Shown: piece by piece, positions 8,735 through 18,249 of the stretch | Layout of the letters: each line of letters starts with the position of its first letter | How positions within the stretch are numbered: position 1 is the first letter of the stretch | Source of the DNA: Ktedonobacteria bacterium brp13 | GTDB lineage: Bacteria > Chloroflexota > Ktedonobacteria > Ktedonobacterales > Ktedonobacteraceae | Assembly: GCA_015099395.1 (NCBI GenBank) | Contig: AP024096.1 | Span: 2,542,001 to 2,606,000, forward strand | DNA: 64,000 bases | Reading direction: 5' to 3' | Made by a program: the position numbers and the translations under genes | The notes under the pieces: generated by a model | What the model was told of the DNA's origin: nothing | What the model saw: only the letters and a program-made list of their open reading frames with translations | The model's database searches: none

Positions 8735-11700
8735 ATGGAGAACGTCGACCATCTCACCTTTGGGGAACTCATCAAGGTGTTTCGTCTCCGTACCGGACTA
8801 ACTCAGGTGCAATTCGCTAAGCAACTGGAAAAATCTCGGCGATCCCTCATTGACTGGGAGGCTGGTAATAGTCGTCCTCAAACGAAAGGCGACCTGCTGG
8901 ACATCGCTCGCGTTGCGCAACTGAGCGAGGAGGAAACGACGCTCCTGCTAAAGGCTGGCGGCCAGGATCCTACCCCTCTCGTTTGGAGCATTCCCTATCT
9001 TCCTAACCACTATTTCACAGGGCGAGAAGCCATCCTTGAGCGGCTCGCAAATGAGCTTTTTGTATCACAGCCGCTGACCGTCTCCCAGCCCGTAGCTCTC
9101 AGTGGATTGGGTGGTATTGGAAAAACCCAGATCGCGCTCGAATACGCCTATCGCTTTTATCGGAAGTATCAAGCAGTGCTCTGGGTCGTGGCTTCAGATC
9201 GGGATAAATGGATTGCTTCCTATGTTACACTTGCAGAACAACTCAATCTGCCTGAAAAGGATGCTCAAGAACAAACAAGAGTCGTACAAGCAGTCAAACA
9301 ATGGCTACAAAGCCATAGTCGATGGTTATTGCTTCTCGATGATGTTGCTGACTTCTCTCTGATGCGTGATTTCCTGCCAAGTTTGCACAAAGGGCATATT
9401 CTCCTCACGACACGCGCGCAGGCAATGGGTGGATTGGCACACGTCATTGAAATCGAGAGAATGGAAGAGGAAAACAGTATCCTCTTCCTGTTGCATCGGG
9501 CTTCGCTTCTCCCACTTCATACCCCTTTTGAAAACGCGACCTCCGCTGATATTGTCGTCGCCCGTGCGATCTGCAATGAATTAGGAAGGCTGCCGCTCGC
9601 GCTTGATCAGGCTGGAGCATACATAGAAGAGACACAGTGCGGCCTTTCACAGTATCTCCACCTGTATCAAACGCATCGAGCCGCCCTCTTACAGCGTCGT
9701 GGGAGCTTTCTCCCTGATCATCCTGAGTCTGTGGCTACCACCTGGTCCCTCTCCTTTGAAAAGATCGAACGACGCAGTCCCGTTGCCGCAGATGTGTTAC
9801 GGCTCTGTGCCTTCTTCCATTCAGATGCGATCCCCGAGGAATTGATCGTCCTGAGTGCTTCTCTTGAAGAGACGCAACTCGCTCCCCTGAAAGAGAATCC
9901 ATTGCTTCTTGATGAGACTATTGCCATCCTCGGAGCCTATTCGCTGATTCAGCGGGAACCCAGAACGAAGACCATCTCGATCCATCGGTTAGTGCAGACA
10001 GTGCTCAAGGATGCGATGGAGAAAGTGACCTTTGACTGGTGGGCCAATACCACTGTTCTTCTGGTGAACCGCGCTTTCCCCAACGGGTGGTTTGACACCT
10101 GGTCGGCATGCGAACGGATTTTTCCTCATGCGATTGCTGCACTCGCATTGATTGAACAAGCACATATCGTCTCTCAAGAAGCGGCACGATTACTCAACCA
10201 GACAGGAGGATACTTAAAGGAGCGAGGACGCTACATTGAGGCAGAGTCCATGGCGCAGCGCACCAGAGACATGTGTGAGCAGGTCCTGGGCCCGGATCAT
10301 CCCTTGACCGCCTGTAGTCTGAGCAATCTTGCGACACTCTCTTTTGCTTTGGGCAGATATGAGCAAGCTGACGCGCTCGCGCAACGGAGTCTCACATGCC
10401 TCGAACGAGTATTGGATGGAAAGTATGAGGTTCCCTCTGACGCTGCCTTCTTCCTTGCGACCGGCCTCAATAATCTGGCATCGTTGTATCACGAGCAGGG
10501 GAAATACGACCAGGCCGAACTCCTGCTTGTACGCTCACTGGCGATCTGGTCACACACCTTCGGGCCAATTCATCCAATGATGGCATACGTACAAAATAAT
10601 CTGGGCTCACTGTATGAAGACCAAGGTCAATACGACGACGCAGAAGCACTATATCAACAGGCACTCACCGTGGCCGAGCACTTGTTTGGTTCCAATCATC
10701 CGCTGGTTGCCACCTGCCTCAATAACCTTTCGTGCCTCTATACCAATCACTCCGACAAGCAGGAGCAGTCTGAAGCACTCGCGAAACGCGCGCTGTCTCT
10801 TTGTGAAGCAGAGCTTGGTCCCCATCATCCACAGACTGCGACAAGCCTTGCCAATCTGGCAAGCATCAGCTACATGCGAGGAGACAATGAACAAGCGGAG
10901 TCGTTGTGGAAACGCGCCCTTTCCATCAACGAGCACGTCTTTGGCCTCAACCACACAACGGTGGCTCGCATCTTGAATAACCTGGCCAACCTCTATAGCG
11001 CTCAGGACCAGTATGTTCAAGCGGAATCGTTTCTCAAACGTGCGATCTCCATTTGGGAAATGACGCTTGGTGAGAAACACCACGAGATGCTTGACCTCCT
11101 ACTCAACTATATTGTCCTCCTGCATGACATGAACCGCGAAGAGGAAGCCGAGCAGGTAAAGAGGCGAGCCAAACATCTTGCAGAACAGTTGCAACAGGTG
11201 CCTCCCCCGCAACACGATCAGCAAGAAACCCAAACCTATCAAGAGATGCTTCAGCGGACTCATCATGATGCCTTAGATAATCTTGATCGTCTGCACCAGC
11301 TAACCGAAGAGGCGCTGAAAAAACACCTGACGCAGCAAGAACGAGAGAAGGTGGACCGCTTCAGAGAGTTATTATGGATCCTGCTCGAAGATATGCAGAT
11401 CGATCCCGAGGAGCAGACTCTCCCGCTGTCGCTGGCGGAAAATATCCGCGTAGGTTGGGAGATAGAGGAGTTGCTTCAACAGTCACCTTTTATTGATCTC
11501 GACGAGCGATCTGATCTTCGTCATATTCCAGGAATAGGCTATGTCTCTGATGACTTCCCTTTTGAGAGCGCTGAAGACATGGCTGCGAACGCTTGGTGGA
11601 CGAATTATTCGCTTCACGGATTCATAGCGTATACTCGCTTCCTTGTGCTGCTTAGACATTTTACCTATCTCCCACTTTCCACGAAAGACCAGGCATCATT

Positions 11701-12001
11701 ACGCAAATTACGCAAAGTGATCGCTGCCTGGAAGCAAGATTGGCTAGAGGGGCCACTTCCCGATATTCATTATACGAGTCCCTCTGAAATGGCATTAAAA
11801 GCCAGCAATATCCTCGATCAGCACCTCTTTCGCAAAAAACATGAGGAAATTTTCCAACTCCCTGACTATGAAGTGTTGAAGCGTTTACACTCAGATGATA
11901 TTCAGCTGGCCAATGGCTTCAGAAACAGCATGGCTCAGCGGTTCGAGACTGTGAAAGGGCAGGTGATCGAAGATTTGAAAAAGCTAGGAAAAATTCCTTG
12001 A
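8735..12001 (+). CDS. XRE-HTH / STAND (NB-ARC-like) NTPase / TPR protein
   Basis: 1088 aa. Residues 5-60 are an XRE helix-turn-helix (LIKVFRLRTGLTQVQFAKQL, WEAGNSRPQTKGDLLDIA). The NTPase core has a P-loop LSGLGGIGKTQIALEYA (about 121-137), Walker B WLLLLDDVAD (about 195), LLTTRAQA and a GRLPLALDQAGAYIEE GxP motif, the STAND/NB-ARC order. About residues 490-815 are TPR/kinesin-light-chain-type repeats with recurring HPxxAxxLxNLA. The last 270 residues are helical and unfamiliar (HIPGIGYVSDDFPFE, ANAWWTNYSLHGF). STAND proteins are signal-triggered switches, used in regulation and in anti-phage sensing. No effector domain is recognisable unless the C-terminal block is one. A purine-rich stretch (AGGAGAGAGAAGGGG) precedes the ATG. 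Confidence 0.85.
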   Translation: MENVDHLTFGELIKVFRLRTGLTQVQFAKQLEKSRRSLIDWEAGNSRPQTKGDLLDIARVAQLSEEETTLLLKAGGQDPTPLVWSIPYLPNHYFTGREAILERLANELFVSQPLTVSQPVALSGLGGIGKTQIALEYAYRFYRKYQAVLWVVASDRDKWIASYVTLAEQLNLPEKDAQEQTRVVQAVKQWLQSHSRWLLLLDDVADFSLMRDFLPSLHKGHILLTTRAQAMGGLAHVIEIERMEEENSILFLLHRASLLPLHTPFENATSADIVVARAICNELGRLPLALDQAGAYIEETQCGLSQYLHLYQTHRAALLQRRGSFLPDHPESVATTWSLSFEKIERRSPVAADVLRLCAFFHSDAIPEELIVLSASLEETQLAPLKENPLLLDETIAILGAYSLIQREPRTKTISIHRLVQTVLKDAMEKVTFDWWANTTVLLVNRAFPNGWFDTWSACERIFPHAIAALALIEQAHIVSQEAARLLNQTGGYLKERGRYIEAESMAQRTRDMCEQVLGPDHPLTACSLSNLATLSFALGRYEQADALAQRSLTCLERVLDGKYEVPSDAAFFLATGLNNLASLYHEQGKYDQAELLLVRSLAIWSHTFGPIHPMMAYVQNNLGSLYEDQGQYDDAEALYQQALTVAEHLFGSNHPLVATCLNNLSCLYTNHSDKQEQSEALAKRALSLCEAELGPHHPQTATSLANLASISYMRGDNEQAESLWKRALSINEHVFGLNHTTVARILNNLANLYSAQDQYVQAESFLKRAISIWEMTLGEKHHEMLDLLLNYIVLLHDMNREEEAEQVKRRAKHLAEQLQQVPPPQHDQQETQTYQEMLQRTHHDALDNLDRLHQLTEEALKKHLTQQEREKVDRFRELLWILLEDMQIDPEEQTLPLSLAENIRVGWEIEELLQQSPFIDLDERSDLRHIPGIGYVSDDFPFESAEDMAANAWWTNYSLHGFIAYTRFLVLLRHFTYLPLSTKDQASLRKLRKVIAAWKQDWLEGPLPDIHYTSPSEMALKASNILDQHLFRKKHEEIFQLPDYEVLKRLHSDDIQLANGFRNSMAQRFETVKGQVIEDLKKLGKIP

Positions 12002-12055
12002 TCGACCCTCCAGGATTGTGTGGTACATGGAGCTATCGCTTTCGGCTTCTCCCCT

Positions 12056-12967
12056 CTACCTTGCGGCCGGTAGCACATCAGTAACCGCCTTTACGTTTTC
12101 AAATGAGAGAGTGGTAGTGGTGAAAAAAAGAATGATAGTAGGTAGAGTACCTCTAGGCTCCTGTAATTGTGTTTTATGAGCCTCAAACATACCAGAAGCA
12201 TTTGTAATATGGATAGTCCCGTGCGCGGCCAGTTCTTGCCGGATAAAGTTGATGAATGACTCGCGCATTTCTCTGGTGAACAGTGAGCCAAGTCTGCCTG
12301 AGAACGCGTATGCCGCGAGCGGCTCAGCCTCTGTGACTTCGAGCTCATCCTCATAGGTATCGAGCGTGACCGGAGCAAAGAAGAGAGCCAGTTTCTCCTG
12401 TCCATTCTCCAGAATGAAAGGAGAGCTTCCCCCTAACCCTTTCCAGGGGCTATTTGGCCAATACTTCCAGACCAGTTCGTCCAGTTCGCGCATATGCTTG
12501 CGGCCAAATGTCGTGGCGTAGAAATGTCCTGACGGTTTGAGTACCCGCCGGATTTCGCCCAGCGCTCGTGGCAAGTCCGGGATGTGGTAGAGCATGTGGT
12601 TGGCGATCACGGCGTCGAAGCTCGCATCCGCAAAGGGCAATATCTGGGCGTCGGCGACCTCGTAGGCAAAGCGTTCCTCGCCGAGCATCTTTCGCGCCTC
12701 CTGAAGCATCCCTGGCGAGAAGTCCGTGAGAGTGATTTGCCAATTTGCCAGAACGCGGTCGCTGTTGCTCCGCCAGAGTCCGCCGGGTCCACAACCTAAT
12801 TCTAGGAGCGTGCTTCCCTCGTCGAGCTTGAAATGGTCAAAGGCCCAGCGATAGAATCCGTATTTGTTGACACTAAAGCGCCTGTGCAAATCAACGCGGG
12901 CACCGAAGTTCGTTGCATCCTTATACTGGCTGTTCAAGAGGTACGTTTGATCACGATAGTTGTTCAT
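12056..12967 (-). CDS. class I SAM-dependent methyltransferase (Methyltransf_11 type)
   Basis: 303 aa. Motif I is TLLELGCGPGGLW, followed by ITLTDFSPGMLQEARKMLG, YEVADAQILPFADASFDAVI (motif II) and VLKPSGHFYATTFG (motif III), typical of small-molecule methyltransferases related to UbiE. AGGAGG sits 5 bases before the ATG at 12967, so I choose it over the ATG nine codons upstream. Substrate unknown; the C-terminal 130 residues may define it. Its 5' side abuts the decayed IS1-type transposase, which may have displaced its original promoter. Confidence 0.8.
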   Translation of the reverse strand: MNNYRDQTYLLNSQYKDATNFGARVDLHRRFSVNKYGFYRWAFDHFKLDEGSTLLELGCGPGGLWRSNSDRVLANWQITLTDFSPGMLQEARKMLGEERFAYEVADAQILPFADASFDAVIANHMLYHIPDLPRALGEIRRVLKPSGHFYATTFGRKHMRELDELVWKYWPNSPWKGLGGSSPFILENGQEKLALFFAPVTLDTYEDELEVTEAEPLAAYAFSGRLGSLFTREMRESFINFIRQELAAHGTIHITNASGMFEAHKTQLQEPRGTLPTIILFFTTTTLSFENVKAVTDVLPAAR

Positions 12968-12981
12968 TTGTGCCTCCTCTG

Positions 12982-13747
12982 TCAGTTTGTCCATCTTGAT
13001 CGTGGCTCACAGAAGAAAGCTTGCTTGCGGCATCGGGTGTACCGATGGAGAAAGAGATTCAGACAAGCCTCGTGCATCACCAACGATTTGGAGAAGGATA
13101 AGGTTTTGCGAACGAAGCAAGCCAAGCGCTGACGGAGTGTAGTATTCCAGCGTTCCACATGAGTCGTTTCACCGGTTTCCTTTCCGACAGCCATATGCTG
13201 CTCTTCTGGAATCATCGCCTGAAACGCTCCCCAGAAATCGCTAAAACAGTGACTTGTATGGTAAGCAAATGGAATAGCCTCCCGCAAATGGCGACAAGTA
13301 GTCTGGCTGCGATCTCCAATGGCATACGCGATCACTTGACAGCGCACTCGGCACAAAGCGATCCAGATCCAGGCTTGGTTCGTCTTGTTCCCGACGAAGG
13401 ACCAGAGTTCATCCAATTCCAGGATTGTCGATGCTAGATTGGTGGCATCGGGTGCCAACACGGTTTCGCTCAATAGGGCAAGCTCAGCCGCTTTTTTTGA
13501 TCCATGCGATGACCGAGTTGCATGAAATCCCAAAGGTTCGCTCCATTCCGCGCAGACTGCTCCGCTCTTCATAGGCTCACAAGATTTCCTCACGACGTTC
13601 GTTGGAGTACGCATGTGGAGTCGGATCTTCTCGGCTTTGCCGATGACAGGCACGGCAGAGATATTTCTGCTTGCCGTTGGGGGATCGACCGTTGTGCACC
13701 AAAGCATCACTTTCGCAATGCGGACAATGAATCGTGATGGTTATCAT
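12982..13747 (-). pseudogene. IS1-family transposase, disrupted by a stop and a frameshift
   Basis: On the minus strand the N-terminus reads HCPHCESDALVHNGRSPNGK, then YLCRACHRQS (zinc finger), then a TGA where the family has Arg. It resumes as SSLRGMERTFGISCNSVIAW. A run of seven A (13491-13497) shifts the frame; six would restore it. The rest is classic IS1: ELDELWSFVGNK, WIWIALCR, AIGDRS, CFSDFW, HMAVGKETGETTHVERWNTT and RQRLACFVRKTLSFSKS, with the DDE residues present. A candidate end GGTAGAGTCGG lies near 13790, but no matching copy was found at the other end. I consider it inactive. Programmed frameshifting occurs in IS1, but the upstream TGA argues against it here. Confidence 0.8.
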
Positions 13748-13810
13748 GATACCCTCAATCTCTCAATACAATGTTATCCGACTCTACCATATCATTCTCT
13801 TTTTCACCAC

Positions 13811-13956
13811 TACCCGATTTAGATTACCTCTCTACGCAGATCATTTGCGCCAGAGAGCGGCTCCGGCATAAACGGGAGATTATTCGCAGTTATGTGCAGC
13901 AATGTGGGTATGTGACAGATGTCTCAGACGCGAAAAAGGCCGTACAGCTTTCATAA
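13811..13956 (+). pseudogene. possible C-terminal coding remnant beside the IS1 copy
   Basis: The plus frame encodes PDLDYLSTQIICARERLRHK, then EIIRSYVQQCGYVTDVSD before a TAA. It looks like real helical protein rather than noise but has no start of its own. It begins just outside the presumed IS1 end, so it may be the tail of a gene cut by that insertion. Family not recognised. Confidence 0.25.
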
Positions 13957-14066
13957 GGATGTTGTTTACTTGTATATTATGTTTAACCCTTCCAACAGAA
14001 AGAGAAGCATTAGATAGGCGCTTAATCAGTAAGGCTTTCTACCAGGAAAAGAAAGGAGGGCAAGGA

Positions 14067-14555
14067 ATGTTACTCACTGCACCAGATGATTCAATATTTG
14101 AAATGAAGCTGCTCGCATACGAGTATTTTGGAGCGAGGAAAGATCCCTGGGACCTCAACTTATTACGCGTGCTTCTCTCAGTTCGCTATGCTGATGGGAC
14201 CGAGGCAAGGGCCACGACGTATCTGCTCACGAGCGAAGTGCATCGACTTATCACTTGGTTTGATGCGCTGCTCCACAAACAGGTGACAGAAACTGAGTGC
14301 CACTTTTATCACGGGGAATTGCGCTTTGAATTATTTGAATTGCTCGAAGAGTATGCGGCCTTTCGCGCTTCTTTTTATTTTAGTCATGGGAGACAGAGTC
14401 TTCTTCCCAAAAAGAGAGAAAAGGAATATGAGTGGTTGGGGCACCTTGAGTTTGATCTGACCCATGCTCAACTCGAAACGGCTCTCTCTTCGTTCAAAGA
14501 TGAAGCTACTCTATTCCCTGAGCGTGTGTCACAAACACGAAAAGGAAATACTTAA
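14067..14555 (+). CDS. WapI-like immunity family protein (tentative)
   Basis: 162 aa. ATG 14067 is preceded by AAAGGAGG at a good distance; the frame extends upstream but without another good site. The N-terminal block FEMKLLAYEYFGARKDPWDL, then LLRVLLSVRYADGTEA, and YLLTSEVHRLITWFDALL resembles the small WapI-type immunity proteins ('WD.NWL.V...LLT.EV..L..WL'). Those proteins protect against contact-dependent toxins. No toxin gene is visible nearby, so this is an orphan immunity gene or a different family with the same fold. A hairpin follows the stop. Assignment from remembered pattern only. Confidence 0.5.
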   Translation: MLLTAPDDSIFEMKLLAYEYFGARKDPWDLNLLRVLLSVRYADGTEARATTYLLTSEVHRLITWFDALLHKQVTETECHFYHGELRFELFELLEEYAAFRASFYFSHGRQSLLPKKREKEYEWLGHLEFDLTHAQLETALSSFKDEATLFPERVSQTRKGNT

Positions 14556-14575
14556 CAAGAGCTCTTCTCTGCTGT

Positions 14576-14607
14576 ATCTCGACTCTTCTTTTGTGAAGAA
14601 TCGAGAT
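14576..14607 (+). terminator. probable terminator
   Basis: Arms ATCTCGACTCTTC and GAAGAATCGAGAT (one mismatch) flank the loop TTTTGT, 20 bases after the preceding gene. A T-rich stretch follows, but not immediately. From 14608 to 14925 I see no convincing gene. Confidence 0.5.
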
Positions 14608-14925
14608 TGTTCAGTTTATTTTTCCTATCTTTACTTGTTCCTGCCGGGGTCAGTAAATTCACATCTCCCATGGCAATTTCATATGTTGAGCTTTCCCTTG
14701 ATCTCTGCAAACGAGTTTCCACCACCTTCTTCCATCCCCACAGATCAATAGGTACCCTGATAGTCACCATATCCATAAAATGTGTCAGCAAAGACGCGAA
14801 AGTCCTCATATTCTCTGAGCACGAAACAAGTGTGACGAGGAACACATCAGCAACAAGCTTCACTTTTCATATGGTTGAGCACCATTTCTGCGAGTGAATC
14901 GCAAAATCAGGCCAACTACACCACG

Positions 14926-15798
14926 CTACGGCTTTGAAAACTGTGGTGTTTTTACAAAATGATCAGGACGAACTAACGGCTCGCGCAATCCATTTGGATA
15001 TTCATATGTAAGAATGTGTCGGTTAAAATGCGCATTAGTGGCATGAATGATGCGGTGATGATTCGGACAAATGACGACGATGTTCTCACTGACATCGCGA
15101 CCGCCCTGGGCTAAATACTGAACATGATGCGTTTCAGAAAAGCCGATACCATACTCTGGCTGAAAGTCCTTGCCACAGATCTGACAGCGGTTCTCATAAT
15201 ACGACTTGAGACTGTCTGCAAGGAACTGATTGCGTGTAAATTGTTCAACCATGACGGTTTTCCTGGATACCTCGTGCAAGATGGCAATACGATCGTGATT
15301 GTAGATCGCGGCAAGAGTACGCTCCTGGCCAAATGTTTGCGCGACCTGGGAAGCAGGCACGAGTTGCAAAGTTGGCATCGGAACTTCGGCCAGAGTCCAC
15401 TGAATGTACGGCATGATGAGTCGCTCATCACGCGGATCAATAGAGCGTGGATTAGTCTGTCCATCATAGTCCATAGAAAGATCCAGACTCTCCAAGCTGA
15501 ATGGAATAGTCGGAACTGTCGCCGAACCATATACAATCCATGGCCACGTTCGGTTCTCTTTGGGCCAGTGCAACCGACTCATCATCCCATCATGATCAGG
15601 TTCAATGTGATCAAATACCAAAGCAAAATCAATGCGGCTCCGCAATTTTCCCAGGCGATTTGCCTCTGTTTTGACAAGTTGAAGTAAGAGAAGTTCGCCT
15701 GGCTGCAATTCCGGGTTCTGCGGCTTGACGCTGAAAGCAAACATAGATTTTTGGATGCATTCGTCAATCTGAGCTGGTCGCACGTTTAATCGTCGCAT
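14926..15798 (-). CDS. HNH endonuclease-domain protein
   Basis: 290 aa. The C-terminus carries a full HNH nuclease: CQICGKDF, SETHHVQYLAQGG, NIVVICPNHHRIIHATNAHF, with two Cys-x2-Cys/His zinc ligands and the catalytic His pair. The N-terminal 180 residues are of unknown family (RSRIDFALVFDHIEPD, MPYIQWTLAEVPMPTLQLVP) and may select the target; this arrangement is typical of restriction-like HNH proteins found alone in defence islands. AAGGAG lies 10 bases before the ATG at 15798. No partner methyltransferase is adjacent. A nuclease is likely; its biological target is unknown. Confidence 0.75.
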   Translation of the reverse strand: MRRLNVRPAQIDECIQKSMFAFSVKPQNPELQPGELLLLQLVKTEANRLGKLRSRIDFALVFDHIEPDHDGMMSRLHWPKENRTWPWIVYGSATVPTIPFSLESLDLSMDYDGQTNPRSIDPRDERLIMPYIQWTLAEVPMPTLQLVPASQVAQTFGQERTLAAIYNHDRIAILHEVSRKTVMVEQFTRNQFLADSLKSYYENRCQICGKDFQPEYGIGFSETHHVQYLAQGGRDVSENIVVICPNHHRIIHATNAHFNRHILTYEYPNGLREPLVRPDHFVKTPQFSKP

Positions 15799-15920
15799 TA
15801 CGTGAACGCTCCTTTAGTGACAGAAATATAATAAGCGCAACACATTCCGCTTGACGCTTCCACAGCACTTCCTCGCCACGTGTACGATCCACCAGGCACG
15901 TGAAACACTGGAACATCACA

Positions 15921-16461
15921 TCAAAACGCATGACCAGATACCGAGGCTTCCAGTCGATCAGTGGTCATAATCTCAAAGGTAACGAAGAAATGGTGTTTCC
16001 GCTTATCCAGCCATAGTCCTACCAAATTGCCTAATCCAACGATTAAACAGCGGCGCAGGTTATCTAGCACCATCAGTGCTTTGATCAAAAAAACGGTCAT
16101 AATCTGCCTGCCCACGTCAGAATCATCAATCTGCAAATAGCGCAGCGGCTGCAACCGCAGTAATCGAGTCACTTATTGATATATACACATGAATAAATTG
16201 ATCAAACAGATATGCAAAGCGAATGCGATAGGCTTCAGAAACCAGGCGAAAGTTCCCATCCTCCCCTGTAAAAAACCAAGATAGCGTCAGCGGCACAATC
16301 TCACGTTGCTCGGTATCATCGCAGTACAGCGGCGGTGTATCCAACTCTTCCGCTGCATCTTTATAATAATCAGCCCTCTGATGGGTCACCACAATAATCG
16401 TCACCGTATGCTGGGGGCCAATCGGTAGAACACTGGGGACCAGTTCTTCCAGAAGGGTCAT
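15921..16461 (-). pseudogene. decayed N-terminal part of a SNF2-type helicase
   Basis: Two overlapping minus frames read as one protein. Frame one: MTLLEELVPSVLPIG, then RLVSEAYRIRFAYLFDQF and SITAV. Frame two: QPLRYLQIDDSDVGRQIMTV, LIKALM, LRRCLIVGLGNLVGLWLDK, FFVTFEIMTTDRLEASVSG. In intact homologues this corresponds to 'AYRIRlAhLFDP...HQITAVY...[25 protein letters not shown]...RCLIV.PG.L.EQWqdEL...FEIlT.DR'. The Walker A lysine and glycines have been lost, and a frameshift with small deletion lies near 16150. Such helicases occur in DISARM-like and restriction-linked loci. Everything after motif Ia is gone. Confidence 0.6.
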
Positions 16462-16686
16462 ATACCATTGTTCTCTTTTTCAATGCAACAAACAGATAAC
16501 AAGTGCATCTAGTGTAGCTCATTGTGAAGACCAATGCAAGAAGCAAAATATCCATTTACTGCAACAAAGAACCAAGAAGTCAAGGCACCAGGTCAGGAAC
16601 CACGCACAATTCTAGCCGCTGATACGAGAGACGATGTGCAGGCAATTGTCGCAGAAAAATGGAATGAACCCATAAATCTAGTTCAT

Positions 16687-16706
16687 CCCACGAATTGCGC
16701 AACGAG
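16687..16706 (+). repeat. solo copy of a 20-bp insertion-sequence end
   Basis: These 20 bases (CCCACGAATTG then CGCAACGAG) are identical to the terminal inverted repeats of the 2.2 kb element at 39916-42164. No transposase or second end was found here. The flanking inner sequence does not match either internal end of that element. Confidence 0.65.
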
Positions 16707-17016
16707 TGATAGCGAGGATAGCGAGCAGGAGCAGAAATGTGCCTCCGTAAAAGGGACGAATGAAACATTCCCATGATTTAAGGAGGACTCTTGATGCGCA
16801 TCGTCGGTTTTCCAGTCAATATCCAGACTCTCAACGCCCTCCAGGTTTGGTGAAATGCGTTTGATAGCACACTTCTTAAAACGCTGTGGTATCCCCTTGG
16901 ATCTAGAGGACACGTGCGCTTTGCCCATCGCCGCTTCGGGCACACTGGGTAATTGACACACTTTTGAGAGGGACGCGAGCGTGGAAGTTGCGCCCCTCAA
17001 AAGCAGGTCAATCCTA

Positions 17017-18249
17017 TCACCTATCTCCGTTTCCTTTTCGATCTTTTGGATTAAAATCTCGCATTCTCGTCTCCACCGGACCAGACATATGTGTGGGTAA
17101 ATGATCTCCTGGGCTATACTTACGTTTCTGCTCCTGAATGGTTTGATCATTCATATGCATGTAATGCTTGACCATGCTCATATCCTCATGCCCTAATAAC
17201 TCTTGTAGGCTAAATGGATCATTTCCAAGCACCAGATAACGAACAGCAAAGGTATGACGGAAAATGTGTGGACTGATACGTCTGTCTGTCATTCCCGCTC
17301 GTTTTTTCAGACGTGCAAACAAGAGCGTTACCCCATTTTTGGTCAATGGGGAACGCGTTGCAGAGAGAAAGAGATGCTCTTCATCAGGATTTCCCCATTC
17401 AGCGAGTTCTTCTTTCCCAGGCCGATAGTGATCCCAGTACAGAAAGAGATGCCGTTGGCAATTACGTCCAAGAGCGATACGCCGTTCTTTCGATCCTTTC
17501 CCTCTGACCGTAAGAATCCCTTGCTTGCGGTCAATATCACCAATGCGAATACCACACAGTTCTGAAACACGAATACCCGTATCATACAAAAGCCAGAGAA
17601 GCGCCTGATTACGAGCACTTGCACGCACGACCATCAGGCTCGTTTCATGGGAAGGTGGGCATGCAGCGAGCAAACGTTCAAAGTCCTCAGGTGTGAGCGT
17701 TTGGACGAATGGTTTTCCAACCTTTGGAAAAGCAACCTCGCTGAATGGATTCGCTTGAAGCAGCTTGCGTCGTACGAGCCAATAGAAAAAAGCGCGTGCA
17801 GAGCGTGCATAAGTCTGGACGGTACGCTCACACCGTAGCTTTCCACGGCATCCGGGGGTTTTACGGAGATGGACAAACCATGAAGTAATCATTGGCGCAC
17901 TGACATCATCAACGAACAGTATCTTTTCTTGCTGAAGAAACTCCTTGAGAAAGCGGAGAGCCGTTCTATGCCATTCAATAGTTTTCGCGCTGTGATTGCC
18001 ACCTTCATGATCAAGAAGGTAGTCATCAATAGCCTGCGCAATAGTCATTGAAGGCGGTTGCACAGATTGGTGCTTTTTCTTTCTTGTTGACGTTTTCGAC
18101 ACGACTGTTTTTTTGTCTGCGACTTGCTTATCTGGCGTGTCTATCTTTTTGGATCGGGGAGCCACTTGCATTTGAATGTCCCTATCTACAAATCCACGAT
18201 CGTTTGCATGACAATCATCACTATGGACTGTCCCTTTTGCATGTACCAT
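17017..18249 (-). CDS. tyrosine recombinase / phage-type integrase
   Basis: 410 aa. Catalytic residues are visible: Arg in TGIRVSELCGIRIGD, Lys in VRGKGSKERRIALG, HIFRHTFAVRYL (HxxR) and LLGHEDMSMVKHYMHM (His and nucleophilic Tyr). The SAM-like core-binding domain begins with TIAQAIDDYLLDHEGGNHSA. About 60 Lys/Thr-rich residues precede it, an unusual extension. AAGGAG lies 6 bases before the ATG at 18249. XerC/D-type and island integrases both look like this; the defence-rich region to the right favours an island integrase. No tRNA or obvious att duplication was found beside it. Confidence 0.85.
   Translation of the reverse strand: MVHAKGTVHSDDCHANDRGFVDRDIQMQVAPRSKKIDTPDKQVADKKTVVSKTSTRKKKHQSVQPPSMTIAQAIDDYLLDHEGGNHSAKTIEWHRTALRFLKEFLQQEKILFVDDVSAPMITSWFVHLRKTPGCRGKLRCERTVQTYARSARAFFYWLVRRKLLQANPFSEVAFPKVGKPFVQTLTPEDFERLLAACPPSHETSLMVVRASARNQALLWLLYDTGIRVSELCGIRIGDIDRKQGILTVRGKGSKERRIALGRNCQRHLFLYWDHYRPGKEELAEWGNPDEEHLFLSATRSPLTKNGVTLLFARLKKRAGMTDRRISPHIFRHTFAVRYLVLGNDPFSLQELLGHEDMSMVKHYMHMNDQTIQEQKRKYSPGDHLPTHMSGPVETRMRDFNPKDRKGNGDR

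Noticed and set aside
12982..13747. Programmed frameshift in the IS1-type transposase
   Set aside because: The A7 run is suggestive, but an additional TGA upstream already interrupts the frame, so decay is simpler.
14552..14897. Short ORFs on both strands between the immunity and HNH genes
   Set aside because: No ribosome sites; composition looks random.
16534..16776. 80-codon plus-strand ORF
   Set aside because: No ribosome site, no recognisable motif, and part of it is the solo insertion-sequence end.
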